A DNA stretch of 11,352 bases, taken from Candidatus Brevefilum sp. (lineage in GTDB: Bacteria; Chloroflexota; Anaerolineae; Anaerolineales; Anaerolineaceae). The translations under genes were made by a program, and so were the position numbers. Where the stretch lies: assembly GCA_007119455.1 (NCBI GenBank), contig SKPR01000258.1, positions 1 through 11,352 of the forward strand, in the 5' to 3' direction. The notes under the pieces were generated by a model, which saw only the letters and a list, made by a program, of their open reading frames with translations, did no database searches and was not told the origin of the DNA. Positions 1-6,500 of the stretch are shown here, one piece after another. Position 1 is the first letter of the stretch; every line of letters begins with the position of its first letter.

Positions 1-1
1 C

Positions 2-1771
2 TCAGTAGGCGCTTCGGTGATATTCAAAACCGAGGGCGGCGATGAGATTGAAGTGTTCACCACCCGACCCGACACCCTGTGGGGCGCAACCTTTATGGTG
101 CTGGCACCCGAGCATCCTCTGGTCGATAATGTCACAACGGAGGCAAACAAACAAGCTGTCGCATCTTACCAGGCACAGGCAGAGCGGATGGGTGATATTC
201 AACGTGAGGCCGTGGACAGGGAGAAAACCGGTGTATTTACCGGCGGTTATGCCATCAACCCGGTCAATGATGAACGCATTCCGATCTGGATTGCTGATTA
301 CGTGATGATGGGTTATGGTTCCGGCGCGATTATGGCCGTGCCAGCCCACGATCAACGAGATTTTGAATTCGCTCGAAAATACGATCTGCCCATCGTGGTG
401 GTCATTCAACCTCCGGATATGGACCCGATCTCACCGGACGAAATGGAAGAGGCCATCCCCGCCAGTGGTGAAATGGTCAATTCGGGGCCGTTAACCGGCA
501 CCCCGGGTGAAATTGCCTTTTCAAAAACCATTAAATATCTGGAAGAAAAGGGCATCGGTGAACATGCCGTCAATTACCGCCTGCGCGATTGGTTGATTTC
601 ACGGCAACGTTATTGGGGTGCACCCATCCCGATCATCCACTGCTCAAACTGTGGACTGGTACCTGTACCAGAGGAAGACCTGCCAGTGGAACTGCCTGAA
701 GATGTTGAGTGGCTGCCTACAGGCGAGAGCCCACTCAAGCTGCATCCCACCTGGCGTTTCACAGATTGTCCGCAATGCGACGGGAAAGCTGAACGCGAAA
801 CGGACACCCTGGACACCTTCATGGATTCAAGCTGGTATCACCTGCGTTATCTGAGCCCGGATTACGACCAGTATCCATTTGACCTGAAGGAATATGATTA
901 CTGGATGCCGGTAGACACCTATACGGGTGGGATCGAACATGCCACCATGCATCTGATCTACACGCGGTTTTTCCATAAAGCCTGCCGTGATCTGGGCATC
1001 ACCAAGGGCGGTGAGCCCATGCTGCAATTGCGTAACCAGGGCATGGTTCTGGGTGAAGACCATGAAAAGATGTCTAAAAGCCGTGGTAATGTCGTCTCGC
1101 CGGATGACCTGGTTGCTGCCTATGGCGCTGATACGGTGAGGGCATACCTGATGTTCTTTGCCCGCTGGGAACTGGGCGCACCCTGGAACAGCAGCGGCAT
1201 TGAAGGCAGCATCCGCTGGCTGCGTAAAGTCTGGTACACCTTCCTGGAGCCCTATCAGGACAAACGGCAGGCTGATGATGAGAGTATTAAGAAATTGCGC
1301 CGGAAAGTCCATCAGACTCTGGAATCGATCACCCATGATTTTGAAACTTTCAATTTCAACACAATCGTCTCAGGCCTGATGGAACTGCTCAATGAAATGG
1401 CAACCGCCAAAGCCGTGGGCGCTTTTGGCACTGAGGCCTGGAAAGAAGCAGAGCGTATCTACCTGCGCATGCTGGCCCCGGTCTGTCCGCATATCGCTGA
1501 AGAAATCTGGTCCAAACAGGGCTACGACTATTCCATTCATACCCAGCCCTGGCCAGAGGTGGACGTGGAAGCCACCCGGGAGGAAGAAATCACACTGATC
1601 GTGCAGGTCAATGGCAAATTACGCGACCGACTGGTTGTGCCCGTTGATATCGATGAGGAAGCAGCCAAGAAGGCTGCCCTGGAAAGTGAAAACGTCCAGA
1701 ATTATCTGGACGGAAAAGAACCCAGGAAGATCATCTACGTCCCGGGCAGGTTGGTCAATATCGTTGTTTGA
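2..1771 (+). CDS. leuS: Leucyl-tRNA synthetase, 3' part (5' end outside window)
   Basis: The enzyme charges tRNA-Leu with leucine in the cytoplasm and hydrolyses mischarged tRNA. The reading frame is open from base 2, so the start and the N-terminal HIGH-containing part lie outside the window; a GTG at 17 is an internal valine. Visible in order: the CP1 editing domain, with the threonine-rich TTRPDTLWG motif near base 60 and AVPAHDQRD near base 340; the return to the Rossmann catalytic core (RDWLISRQRYWG, near base 585); a Cys-pair zinc-type insertion (CSNCG, later CPQC); DTFMDSSWYHLRY; and the class I KMSKS signature at 1067-1081. An alpha-helical anticodon-binding domain and the small C-terminal domain follow. 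About 589 residues are present, against roughly 800-870 for whole bacterial LeuRS. Every expected motif downstream of the cut is intact. A terminator follows the stop. Confidence 0.97.
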   Translation, partial: SVGASVIFKTEGGDEIEVFTTRPDTLWGATFMVLAPEHPLVDNVTTEANKQAVASYQAQAERMGDIQREAVDREKTGVFTGGYAINPVNDERIPIWIADYVMMGYGSGAIMAVPAHDQRDFEFARKYDLPIVVVIQPPDMDPISPDEMEEAIPASGEMVNSGPLTGTPGEIAFSKTIKYLEEKGIGEHAVNYRLRDWLISRQRYWGAPIPIIHCSNCGLVPVPEEDLPVELPEDVEWLPTGESPLKLHPTWRFTDCPQCDGKAERETDTLDTFMDSSWYHLRYLSPDYDQYPFDLKEYDYWMPVDTYTGGIEHATMHLIYTRFFHKACRDLGITKGGEPMLQLRNQGMVLGEDHEKMSKSRGNVVSPDDLVAAYGADTVRAYLMFFARWELGAPWNSSGIEGSIRWLRKVWYTFLEPYQDKRQADDESIKKLRRKVHQTLESITHDFETFNFNTIVSGLMELLNEMATAKAVGAFGTEAWKEAERIYLRMLAPVCPHIAEEIWSKQGYDYSIHTQPWPEVDVEATREEEITLIVQVNGKLRDRLVVPVDIDEEAAKKAALESENVQNYLDGKEPRKIIYVPGRLVNIVV

Positions 1772-1801
1772 TTAATCTACTCCACAACATTTGTCCGACC
1801 C

Positions 1802-1839
1802 AACGCGCAAAGCAGAATGACCTTTTGCGCGTTTCTTTT
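1802..1839 (+). terminator. Intrinsic terminator of leuS
   Basis: A perfect 10-bp stem, AACGCGCAAA (1802-1811) with TTTGCGCGTT (1824-1833), has a 12-base loop and is followed by TCTTTT. It lies 30 bases after the leuS stop. A second T-rich run at 1884-1893 follows a 7-bp outer stem (CCGACCC 1795-1801 with GGGTCGG 1876-1882) that encloses this hairpin. Confidence 0.85.
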
Positions 1840-1918
1840 GTTTCTGGCTTAAGTAGAAAACGATTGGATAATGCCGGGTCGGGTTTCTTTTTTCGTCGTT
1901 GGCTTCACCATTCAGTAT

Positions 1919-1924
1919 TATAAT
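1919..1924 (+). promoter_or_regulatory. Sigma-70-type -10 box upstream of the creatininase gene
   Basis: A perfect TATAAT lies 38 bases before the chosen start codon and downstream of the leuS terminator, so a new transcript is expected here. No good -35 at 16-18 bp spacing is visible. The nearest partial match, TTGGCT at 1899-1904, leaves a spacer of only 14 bases. Confidence 0.5.
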
Positions 1925-1962
1925 GAGCAGGGTTTAAATCATAAATACATGGAGTGAATACA

Positions 1963-2649
1963 ATGCAATTTGAAAATCTCAACTGGATGAAAGTAGAAGA
2001 ATATCTTGAAAATGATGATCGGGTGATCCTTGTATTGGGCGCCTGCGAGCAGCATGGCTACCTGAGCCTGATGACCGATGTCAGGATCCCGATGGCCATG
2101 GCCAAAAAGGCCACCGATGAAACCGGCATACCTGTTGCCCCTTCATTGAATTTTGGATGTTCTCCCTTCTTTTTGGACTACCCGGGCACCATCAGCCTTA
2201 AACTTGAAACATACCTGGCTGTGGTCGAGGACATTATCCGCTCATTGTATGGGGCGGGTTTTCGCAGGATCTTAATCCTGAACGGGCATGGCGGTAACAC
2301 TCCGGTCATGATCCACCTGGTTGAACTGGTTAACGAGCTTCCTGATCTGCAATTGCGCTGGTATGCCTGGTGGACGACGGATACGGTATCTGCCATTGCC
2401 AAAAAATACGATCTGCAAGCCCAACACGGCAACTGGCTGGAAGCCTTTGACTTTACCCGGGTGGCCAAATTGCCGGATGAAGCCAAGCCGATGATCGACG
2501 AAGGTACGGCCATCCTCGGTAAGGCAGCCACACGTGAAGCCTACGTGGATGGCGCCTATGGCGGCGCATACCAGGTTGACCCATCCATCATGCAGGAAAT
2601 GTTTGAGGCCTGCCTGGCTGATGTGGTGAAGGAACTGGCGTTTAATTAA
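1963..2649 (+). CDS. Creatininase-family metallohydrolase
   Basis: The predicted 228-aa cytosolic protein belongs to the creatininase / MftE / FAPy-deformylase superfamily of two-metal amidohydrolases; the substrate cannot be told from sequence. Visible family motifs are the N-terminal ACEQHGYLSLMTD (E29, H31, D39), the very typical NGHGGN (107-112, H109), and a later HGNWLE (H155, E160) where the family usually has an HAGxxET-type motif. By family knowledge these residues are metal ligands. I chose ATG 1963 because GGAG at 1951-1954 lies 8 bases upstream; an in-frame GTG at 1954 overlaps that Shine-Dalgarno sequence and is less likely. One oddity is that the first motif is a residue shorter than the common EQHGPHLPLxTD form and lacks its second His. 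It sits 62 bases upstream of the PPC-domain gene, probably in one transcript. It is not next to mycofactocin genes, so MftE is unlikely. Confidence 0.88.
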   Translation: MQFENLNWMKVEEYLENDDRVILVLGACEQHGYLSLMTDVRIPMAMAKKATDETGIPVAPSLNFGCSPFFLDYPGTISLKLETYLAVVEDIIRSLYGAGFRRILILNGHGGNTPVMIHLVELVNELPDLQLRWYAWWTTDTVSAIAKKYDLQAQHGNWLEAFDFTRVAKLPDEAKPMIDEGTAILGKAATREAYVDGAYGGAYQVDPSIMQEMFEACLADVVKELAFN

Positions 2650-2711
2650 GTCAGAAAGAACAAAAATACTGGGTAAAGAGGGAACCAGGTAAGGATGATC
2701 GGAGACAAACC

Positions 2712-3113
2712 ATGTTGGAAGCTCTCGCTCTTCGTCTACACCCCGGACAGGATCTAAAAGTAGCGCTGGACAATCTGGTCAGGGAAAAGAATATCCAGGC
2801 AGCCTGTGTCATCACCTGTGTGGGCAGTCTGACCCGGGCGGTCTTGCGGTTTGCTGATCAGCCCAAACCAGCAGAACTGGATGGGCCATTTGAAATTGTA
2901 TCGCTGACGGGAACGCTATCCACCGCTGGAACCCATTGTCACATCGCCATCGCTGACCGAGACGGGAAGACCTTTGGCGCCCATCTCCTGGAAGGCTGTC
3001 AGGTGTATACAACTGCGGAGATCGTGCTTGGCATACTGCCCAATTCGCGTTTTTTACGATCAATGGACCAGCAAACCGGTTATGAGGAACTCCAGATCAT
3101 CCATAATGAATAA
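2712..3113 (+). CDS. PPC/DUF296-domain protein
   Basis: This 133-aa protein is made up almost entirely of one PPC (plants and prokaryotes conserved, DUF296) domain. The signature is GTHCHIAIADRDGKTFGAHLLEG at residues 73-95, with the conserved H75, H77 and H91; the start (LxLxPGxDLxxAL) and the VGSLxxAVLRFA segment at 37-48 also fit the family. In plants this domain follows AT-hooks. No AT-hook, signal peptide or membrane segment is present here, as in stand-alone bacterial forms. PPC proteins form trimers; the role of the bacterial ones is poorly known, so I assign none. The start is well set by GGAG at 2701-2704, 7 bases before the ATG. It follows the creatininase gene by 62 bases with no clear terminator between, which suggests co-transcription. 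Confidence 0.85.
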   Translation: MLEALALRLHPGQDLKVALDNLVREKNIQAACVITCVGSLTRAVLRFADQPKPAELDGPFEIVSLTGTLSTAGTHCHIAIADRDGKTFGAHLLEGCQVYTTAEIVLGILPNSRFLRSMDQQTGYEELQIIHNE

Positions 3114-3238
3114 AAAGCATTTCAGTTATAGCCTCTAAATTAATGACCAGGACACTGTTTGACGAGACGCCTTTATCAGAGAACCTCATTTCCAGGGCAA
3201 TCATAAAGTCATTCGTTTTAATCATCGCAATTGTGTAC

Positions 3239-3251
3239 GTGATTTAATCAC
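3239..3251. repeat. 13-bp palindrome GTGATTTAATCAC
   Basis: The half-sites GTGATT and AATCAC are exact reverse complements around a single central T. It resembles a dimeric repressor operator, but it lies about 170 bases upstream of the best promoter in the gap, so its target is unclear. A chance occurrence cannot be excluded. Confidence 0.4.
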
Positions 3252-3395
3252 CTCATCTTGCCCCCACTAAAAGATGGTGCTGGTTCCTTTCAAATCATCA
3301 ATTTGACTACGGATATCACCATATTGAGAAATTGAGTGCATTAATCCATTCCTTATTACCGACTTTTCGATTGCTCTGACACAATTTCCGTTTGG

Positions 3396-3410
3396 GCCTG
3401 TCTAACAGGC
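3396..3410. promoter_or_regulatory. Operator-like palindrome in the ridA-like promoter
   Basis: GCCTGT (3396-3401) and ACAGGC (3405-3410) are perfect inverted half-sites with a 3-base CTA centre. The palindrome ends 6 bases before the TGTTATAAT extended -10 and covers the place where a -35 would lie. A bound dimeric regulator there would be expected to block or recruit RNA polymerase. Confidence 0.45.
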
Positions 3411-3416
3411 AGGCAA

Positions 3417-3425
3417 TGTTATAAT
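3417..3425 (+). promoter_or_regulatory. Extended -10 promoter of the ridA-like gene
   Basis: TGTTATAAT is a perfect extended -10 (TGn plus TATAAT) lying 40 bases before the ATG at 3466. No good -35 is seen at standard spacing (TTGGGC at 3392-3397 is 22 bases away). This is consistent with extended -10 promoters, which depend less on a -35. Confidence 0.6.
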
Positions 3426-3465
3426 TCTTTGGTAATGAATAAACGGATGAAACGAAAGGATAACT

Positions 3466-3882
3466 ATGAGTTGCTGTCACCATAAAAAGAACATCATCGC
3501 CACTGACCAGGCCCCCAAAGCCCTTGGCCCCTATTCTGCAGGTGTATCAACCGGTTGCCTGGTCTTCACGGCTGGACAATTGGGAATCGATCCATCAACC
3601 AACGAACTGGTTGAAGGCGGAATCCAACCCGAAACCCGTCAGGCACTCAAGAATGTCAAGGCCATTCTCGAGGAAGCTGGCAGCAGTCTGGATCAGGTGG
3701 TGAAAACCACCGTTTTCCTGGCAGACATGGAAACCTTTGGTTTAATGAATGAAATTTACGGTGAATTTTTCACAGGTCAATTCCCGGCCCGTTCTGCCTT
3801 CCAGGTAGCCGCTTTACCCAAGAATGCAGCCGTCGAGATCGAGACAGTGGCCCTGCTCCCCTGTGATTGTGATGATTGCTAA
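3466..3882 (+). CDS. RidA-family (YjgF/UK114) protein with Cys/His-rich ends
   Basis: RidA proteins are small trimeric cytosolic enzymes that hydrolyse reactive enamine/imine intermediates released by PLP-dependent dehydratases; other subfamilies do different jobs. The 138-aa product shows the core pattern: GPYSAGV at 21-27, AGQLGIDP at 36-43, the TRQALKNVKAILEEAG helix, KTTVFLADM, and FPARSAFQV with R109, the arginine that binds the substrate carboxylate in active RidA, then E126 in VEIETVALLP. The chosen ATG has AAAGGA at 3455-3460, 5 bases upstream. The ends are unusual: the N-terminus carries MSCCHHKK and the C-terminus ends CDCDDC, a few residues beyond the core on each side. These could bind metal, which is my inference. 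The gene looks monocistronic, with its own promoter and a probable terminator. Confidence 0.93.
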   Translation: MSCCHHKKNIIATDQAPKALGPYSAGVSTGCLVFTAGQLGIDPSTNELVEGGIQPETRQALKNVKAILEEAGSSLDQVVKTTVFLADMETFGLMNEIYGEFFTGQFPARSAFQVAALPKNAAVEIETVALLPCDCDDC

Positions 3883-3953
3883 GATTTAGACTGACCAAAT
3901 TACAACCGAGATCGACCAAAATCGAATCGTAATAAGATCCACATTCTCTCAGA

Positions 3954-3983
3954 GCAACCTCCGGATAAACCCTCCGGGCTTGC
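3954..3983 (+). terminator. Possible terminator after the ridA-like gene
   Basis: The hairpin has an inner stem CCGGA (3961-3965) with TCCGG (3973-3977), an outer stem GCAA (3954-3957) with TTGC (3980-3983), and a small internal loop. It is followed by a T-rich but interrupted run, TTGATTTGCAATTTTATATTTT in pieces up to 4005. It is weaker than the leuS terminator. Confidence 0.4.
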
Positions 3984-4006
3984 TTGATTTGCAATTTTAT
4001 ATTTTG

Positions 4007-4016
4007 TGGTAGAAAT
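4007..4016 (+). promoter_or_regulatory. Possible extended -10 promoter of the polysaccharide operon
   Basis: TGGTAGAAAT has the TGn extension and a 4-of-6 match to TATAAT. It sits 31 bases before the chosen start at 4048 and just after the preceding hairpin. The same TGGTAGAA string occurs at 8389-8396 before the FemAB pair. There is no convincing -35. Confidence 0.35.
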
Positions 4017-4047
4017 AGCCCTAACGAAATGAATGTTGGATTCAAAA

Positions 4048-5052
4048 ATGCCTATTAAAGTATCAATCATCGTCCCATGCTATAACGAACGACCGACCAT
4101 CTACCTGCTATTGGATGCTTTGTATGAACAAACCTATCCACAGAGCGCAATAGAAGTGATTATTGCTGATGGTGGTTCCACAGATGGCACACGACAGGCA
4201 ATTACAGAATGGCACACTTCCCATCCTGACCTTGAGATTATGGTGATCGACAACCCGGACCGGACAATCCCGGCTGCGCTTAATGCGGCAATCAAAGCTT
4301 CAAGCAGCGAGATCATCATTCGCCTGGACGCCCATGCCAGGCCGCACCCAACCTATGTCGAACGGATATTGGCTGCACTTTCTGAAGGCCGCGGGCAAAA
4401 TGTTGGCGGTGCCTGGGATATCCGCCCGGGGCGGGATCACTGGGTTGCCCGAAGCATCGCTGCGGCTGCAAGCCACCCGATCGGCGTGGGAGATGCCCTT
4501 TACCGCCATAGCGATCAGGCTGCCTACGTTGACACAGTCCCCTTTGGGGCTTTTAACCGCAAACTACTTGACCAGGTGGGCATGTTTGATGAGACCCTCC
4601 TGACCAACGAAGACTATGAATTCAATACACGAATCCGCCAGAGCGGTGGCAAGATCTGGTTTGACCCCCAAATTCGGTCGATCTATTATGCCAGGCCTGA
4701 TTTAAAAGCCCTCGCACGCCAGTACTGGCGATATGGCTACTGGAAGGTCCAGATGCTACGCCGGTACCCAGCCACAATTCGCTGGCGGCAGGCACTACCC
4801 CCACTTTTTGTGGTGACATTGATCGTGTTATTACTGTTGGCCCCTTTTTTGATACTGGCTCAGTGGTTTCTGAGCGCACTTACCGGGATATATCTCTTTA
4901 TCCTCCTTCTGGCGGGTCTGCAACTTGCCATAAAACATGGCGAGGGAGCCATGATCATTGGCGTACCGACTGCCATTGCCACCATGCATTTTACATGGGG
5001 TACCGGATTTCTTTGGGGTTTGTTTGTTCCCCAAAAACAAAATAAAGGTTAG
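4048..5052 (+). CDS. ExoA-like family 2 glycosyltransferase, membrane-bound
   Basis: The predicted 334-aa inverting GT-A glycosyltransferase adds a sugar from a nucleotide donor to a growing lipid-linked glycan at the inner face of the membrane. It shows VSIIVPCYNE at 5-14, ADGGSTDGT at 40-48, the DXD-like DAH metal/nucleotide motif at 94-96 in the ExoA-style string RLDAHARPHPTYV, VPFGAFNRKLL (acceptor region, 164-174), and catalytic-type NEDYEF at 187-192. The QYWRYGYWKVQMLRRYP stretch precedes about three C-terminal membrane helices (roughly 250-272, 275-295, 301-327). This order matches the succinoglycan ExoA subgroup; the sugar cannot be named. ATG 4048 was chosen because a GGA lies 7 bases upstream; ATG 4033 (339 aa) has no Shine-Dalgarno. 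It is the first gene of a three-gene run, with the next gene 10 bases on. Confidence 0.92.
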   Translation: MPIKVSIIVPCYNERPTIYLLLDALYEQTYPQSAIEVIIADGGSTDGTRQAITEWHTSHPDLEIMVIDNPDRTIPAALNAAIKASSSEIIIRLDAHARPHPTYVERILAALSEGRGQNVGGAWDIRPGRDHWVARSIAAAASHPIGVGDALYRHSDQAAYVDTVPFGAFNRKLLDQVGMFDETLLTNEDYEFNTRIRQSGGKIWFDPQIRSIYYARPDLKALARQYWRYGYWKVQMLRRYPATIRWRQALPPLFVVTLIVLLLLAPFLILAQWFLSALTGIYLFILLLAGLQLAIKHGEGAMIIGVPTAIATMHFTWGTGFLWGLFVPQKQNKG

Positions 5053-5062
5053 AATAACATCC

Positions 5063-6481
5063 ATGGAATCAAAACCCCGACCCAAAAGGTGGCAGCTGAG
5101 GGCTTCTGAGCGTGTGGGGATTCTGGTAATCGGCGATATCCTCATGGCAGCTGCAGCCTTATTTCTGGGTCTGTATTTTTGGGCCGCAGGTGATGCCTGG
5201 ATGGAATTTTCGCTGGAGTTTATCGCCGACCGTCCCCCATTCTGGTATTTCCTGTTGCCAATTTTTTGGGTTGTGCTGCTGGTCGAACTTTATGACGTTC
5301 ATCGCGCCAGCAATCCGAAAGAAACTTTAAAAGGAATCGGACTCGCCACCCTGATTTACGTGCTGGCCTACTTGCTGATCTACTTTACATCCGATCCCAG
5401 GTCCCTTCCCAGACGCGGTGTGTCGGTTTTTATCGTATTTGCAGTCCTCTTCACCAGCGTTTGGCGACTGGCCTACATCCGCATGTTCACCGCGCCACAT
5501 CTTCTCAAGCGAATTCTGATTGTCGGTGCCGGTAAAGCTGGAAAAACCCTGGTGGATGTCGTCTCCAATCGATGGCCACCCCCGTTCTTCCTGGTCGGCC
5601 TGATCGATGATGATCCACATAAAAATGGACATCAAATTGGCGGTTACGATGTTCTGGGGGATTCCAACACTTTAATCGATGTGATAAATGAAAGACAGGT
5701 CACCGACCTGGTCCTGGCGATCAGCGGTGAGATGAAGGCTGAAATGTTTCAGGCCATCTTAACCGCCCAGGAAATGGGCATTAACCTGACACCGATGCCG
5801 CAAGTTTACGAAGAATTGCTGACCCGGGTGCCCATCTTTCTGCTGGAGTCAGAATGGATCGTGCGCTCCTTTGTTGAAAAGACCCACACCACCACTTTAT
5901 ACCAGCTATCCAACAGCCTGATCAATTTTGCAGGCGGACTGCTTGGGACGCTCCTGATGGCGGGCTTTTTTCCCTTTATCAGCCTGGCGATTATCCTGGA
6001 ATCGGGCTTTCCGATTTTCTTTACACAGGAACGGCTCGGCCGGGGCGGCCAACCTTATAAGATCATAAAATTCCGCACGATGGAACGCGGTGCAGAAAAG
6101 GACGGCCAGGCACGGATGGCTGAAGAGCATGATGACCGGGTAACCAAAGTTGGCTGGTTCTTAAGGAAAACCCACCTGGACGAACTTCCGCAGTTTGTCA
6201 ATGTGCTGCGGGGTGAAATGAGCCTGGTTGGTCCCAGAGCTGAACGTCCCCAACTTGTTGCCTATTTCCAGAAAGAGATCCCCTTTTACCGGGCACGATT
6301 GCTGGTTAAACCCGGCATAACAGGTTGGGCTCAGGTCAATTATGGCTATGCTGGTAATGTCAATGAAACAGCCATTAAATTAGAATACGACCTTTACTAC
6401 ATCGAACATCGCAACCTGTTTATGGACATTTCCATTATTTTACGCACGGTTGGCACAATGCTCGGATTTAAAGGGCAGTGA
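5063..6481 (+). CDS. Polyprenyl glycosylphosphotransferase (glycan-initiating sugar transferase)
   Basis: The predicted 472-aa membrane enzyme transfers a sugar 1-phosphate from a nucleotide sugar to undecaprenyl phosphate, the first step of exopolysaccharide or capsule repeat-unit assembly (WbaP/WcaJ class). The N-terminal part has about four membrane helices (roughly 17-38, 57-75, 88-108, 117-136). A Rossmann-like CoA-binding-type domain begins at ILIVGAGKAG (151-160) and includes LIDDDP. A further membrane helix follows (about 287-312, with P304, like the kinked re-entrant helix of the family). The catalytic bacterial sugar transferase domain shows KFRTM (336-340), the DELPQ dyad D373/E374, SLVGPRAERP (387-396) and KPGITGWAQV (416-425). 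ATG 5063 gives normal family length; the frame is open further upstream but overlaps the glycosyltransferase gene. The only Shine-Dalgarno-like AAAGG (5044-5048) is rather far away. The specificity, hexose or HexNAc, is not determined. Confidence 0.93.
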   Translation: MESKPRPKRWQLRASERVGILVIGDILMAAAALFLGLYFWAAGDAWMEFSLEFIADRPPFWYFLLPIFWVVLLVELYDVHRASNPKETLKGIGLATLIYVLAYLLIYFTSDPRSLPRRGVSVFIVFAVLFTSVWRLAYIRMFTAPHLLKRILIVGAGKAGKTLVDVVSNRWPPPFFLVGLIDDDPHKNGHQIGGYDVLGDSNTLIDVINERQVTDLVLAISGEMKAEMFQAILTAQEMGINLTPMPQVYEELLTRVPIFLLESEWIVRSFVEKTHTTTLYQLSNSLINFAGGLLGTLLMAGFFPFISLAIILESGFPIFFTQERLGRGGQPYKIIKFRTMERGAEKDGQARMAEEHDDRVTKVGWFLRKTHLDELPQFVNVLRGEMSLVGPRAERPQLVAYFQKEIPFYRARLLVKPGITGWAQVNYGYAGNVNETAIKLEYDLYYIEHRNLFMDISIILRTVGTMLGFKGQ

Positions 6482-6500
6482 ACCGCAAGGCAATTTCTGA

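Larger units (their letters stand above)
3114..3465 (+). other. Non-coding gap with regulatory-looking palindromes
   Basis: This 352-base AT-rich stretch between the PPC gene and the ridA-like gene has no credible coding frame on either strand and no tRNA-like fold that I can see. It holds a perfect 13-bp palindrome (3239-3251), a bulged hairpin (3249-3279) without a convincing T-run, and the promoter region of the downstream gene with a 15-bp palindrome (3396-3410). Confidence 0.6.

Noticed and set aside
827..1336. Open frame on the minus strand (169 codons) inside leuS
   Set aside because: It overlaps the conserved KMSKS region of leuS completely and shows no recognisable domain or ribosome site.
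3298..3335. Inverted 7-bp arms TCAATTT and AAATTGA in the gap before the ridA-like gene
   Set aside because: The arms are AT-only apart from one base, the loop is 24 bases, and such matches are expected by chance in AT-rich DNA.
4958..5062. Upstream extension of the sugar transferase gene overlapping the glycosyltransferase
   Set aside because: The extra N-terminal residues have no family match and would overlap the preceding gene by about 95 bases; ATG 5063 gives the usual start before the first membrane helix.
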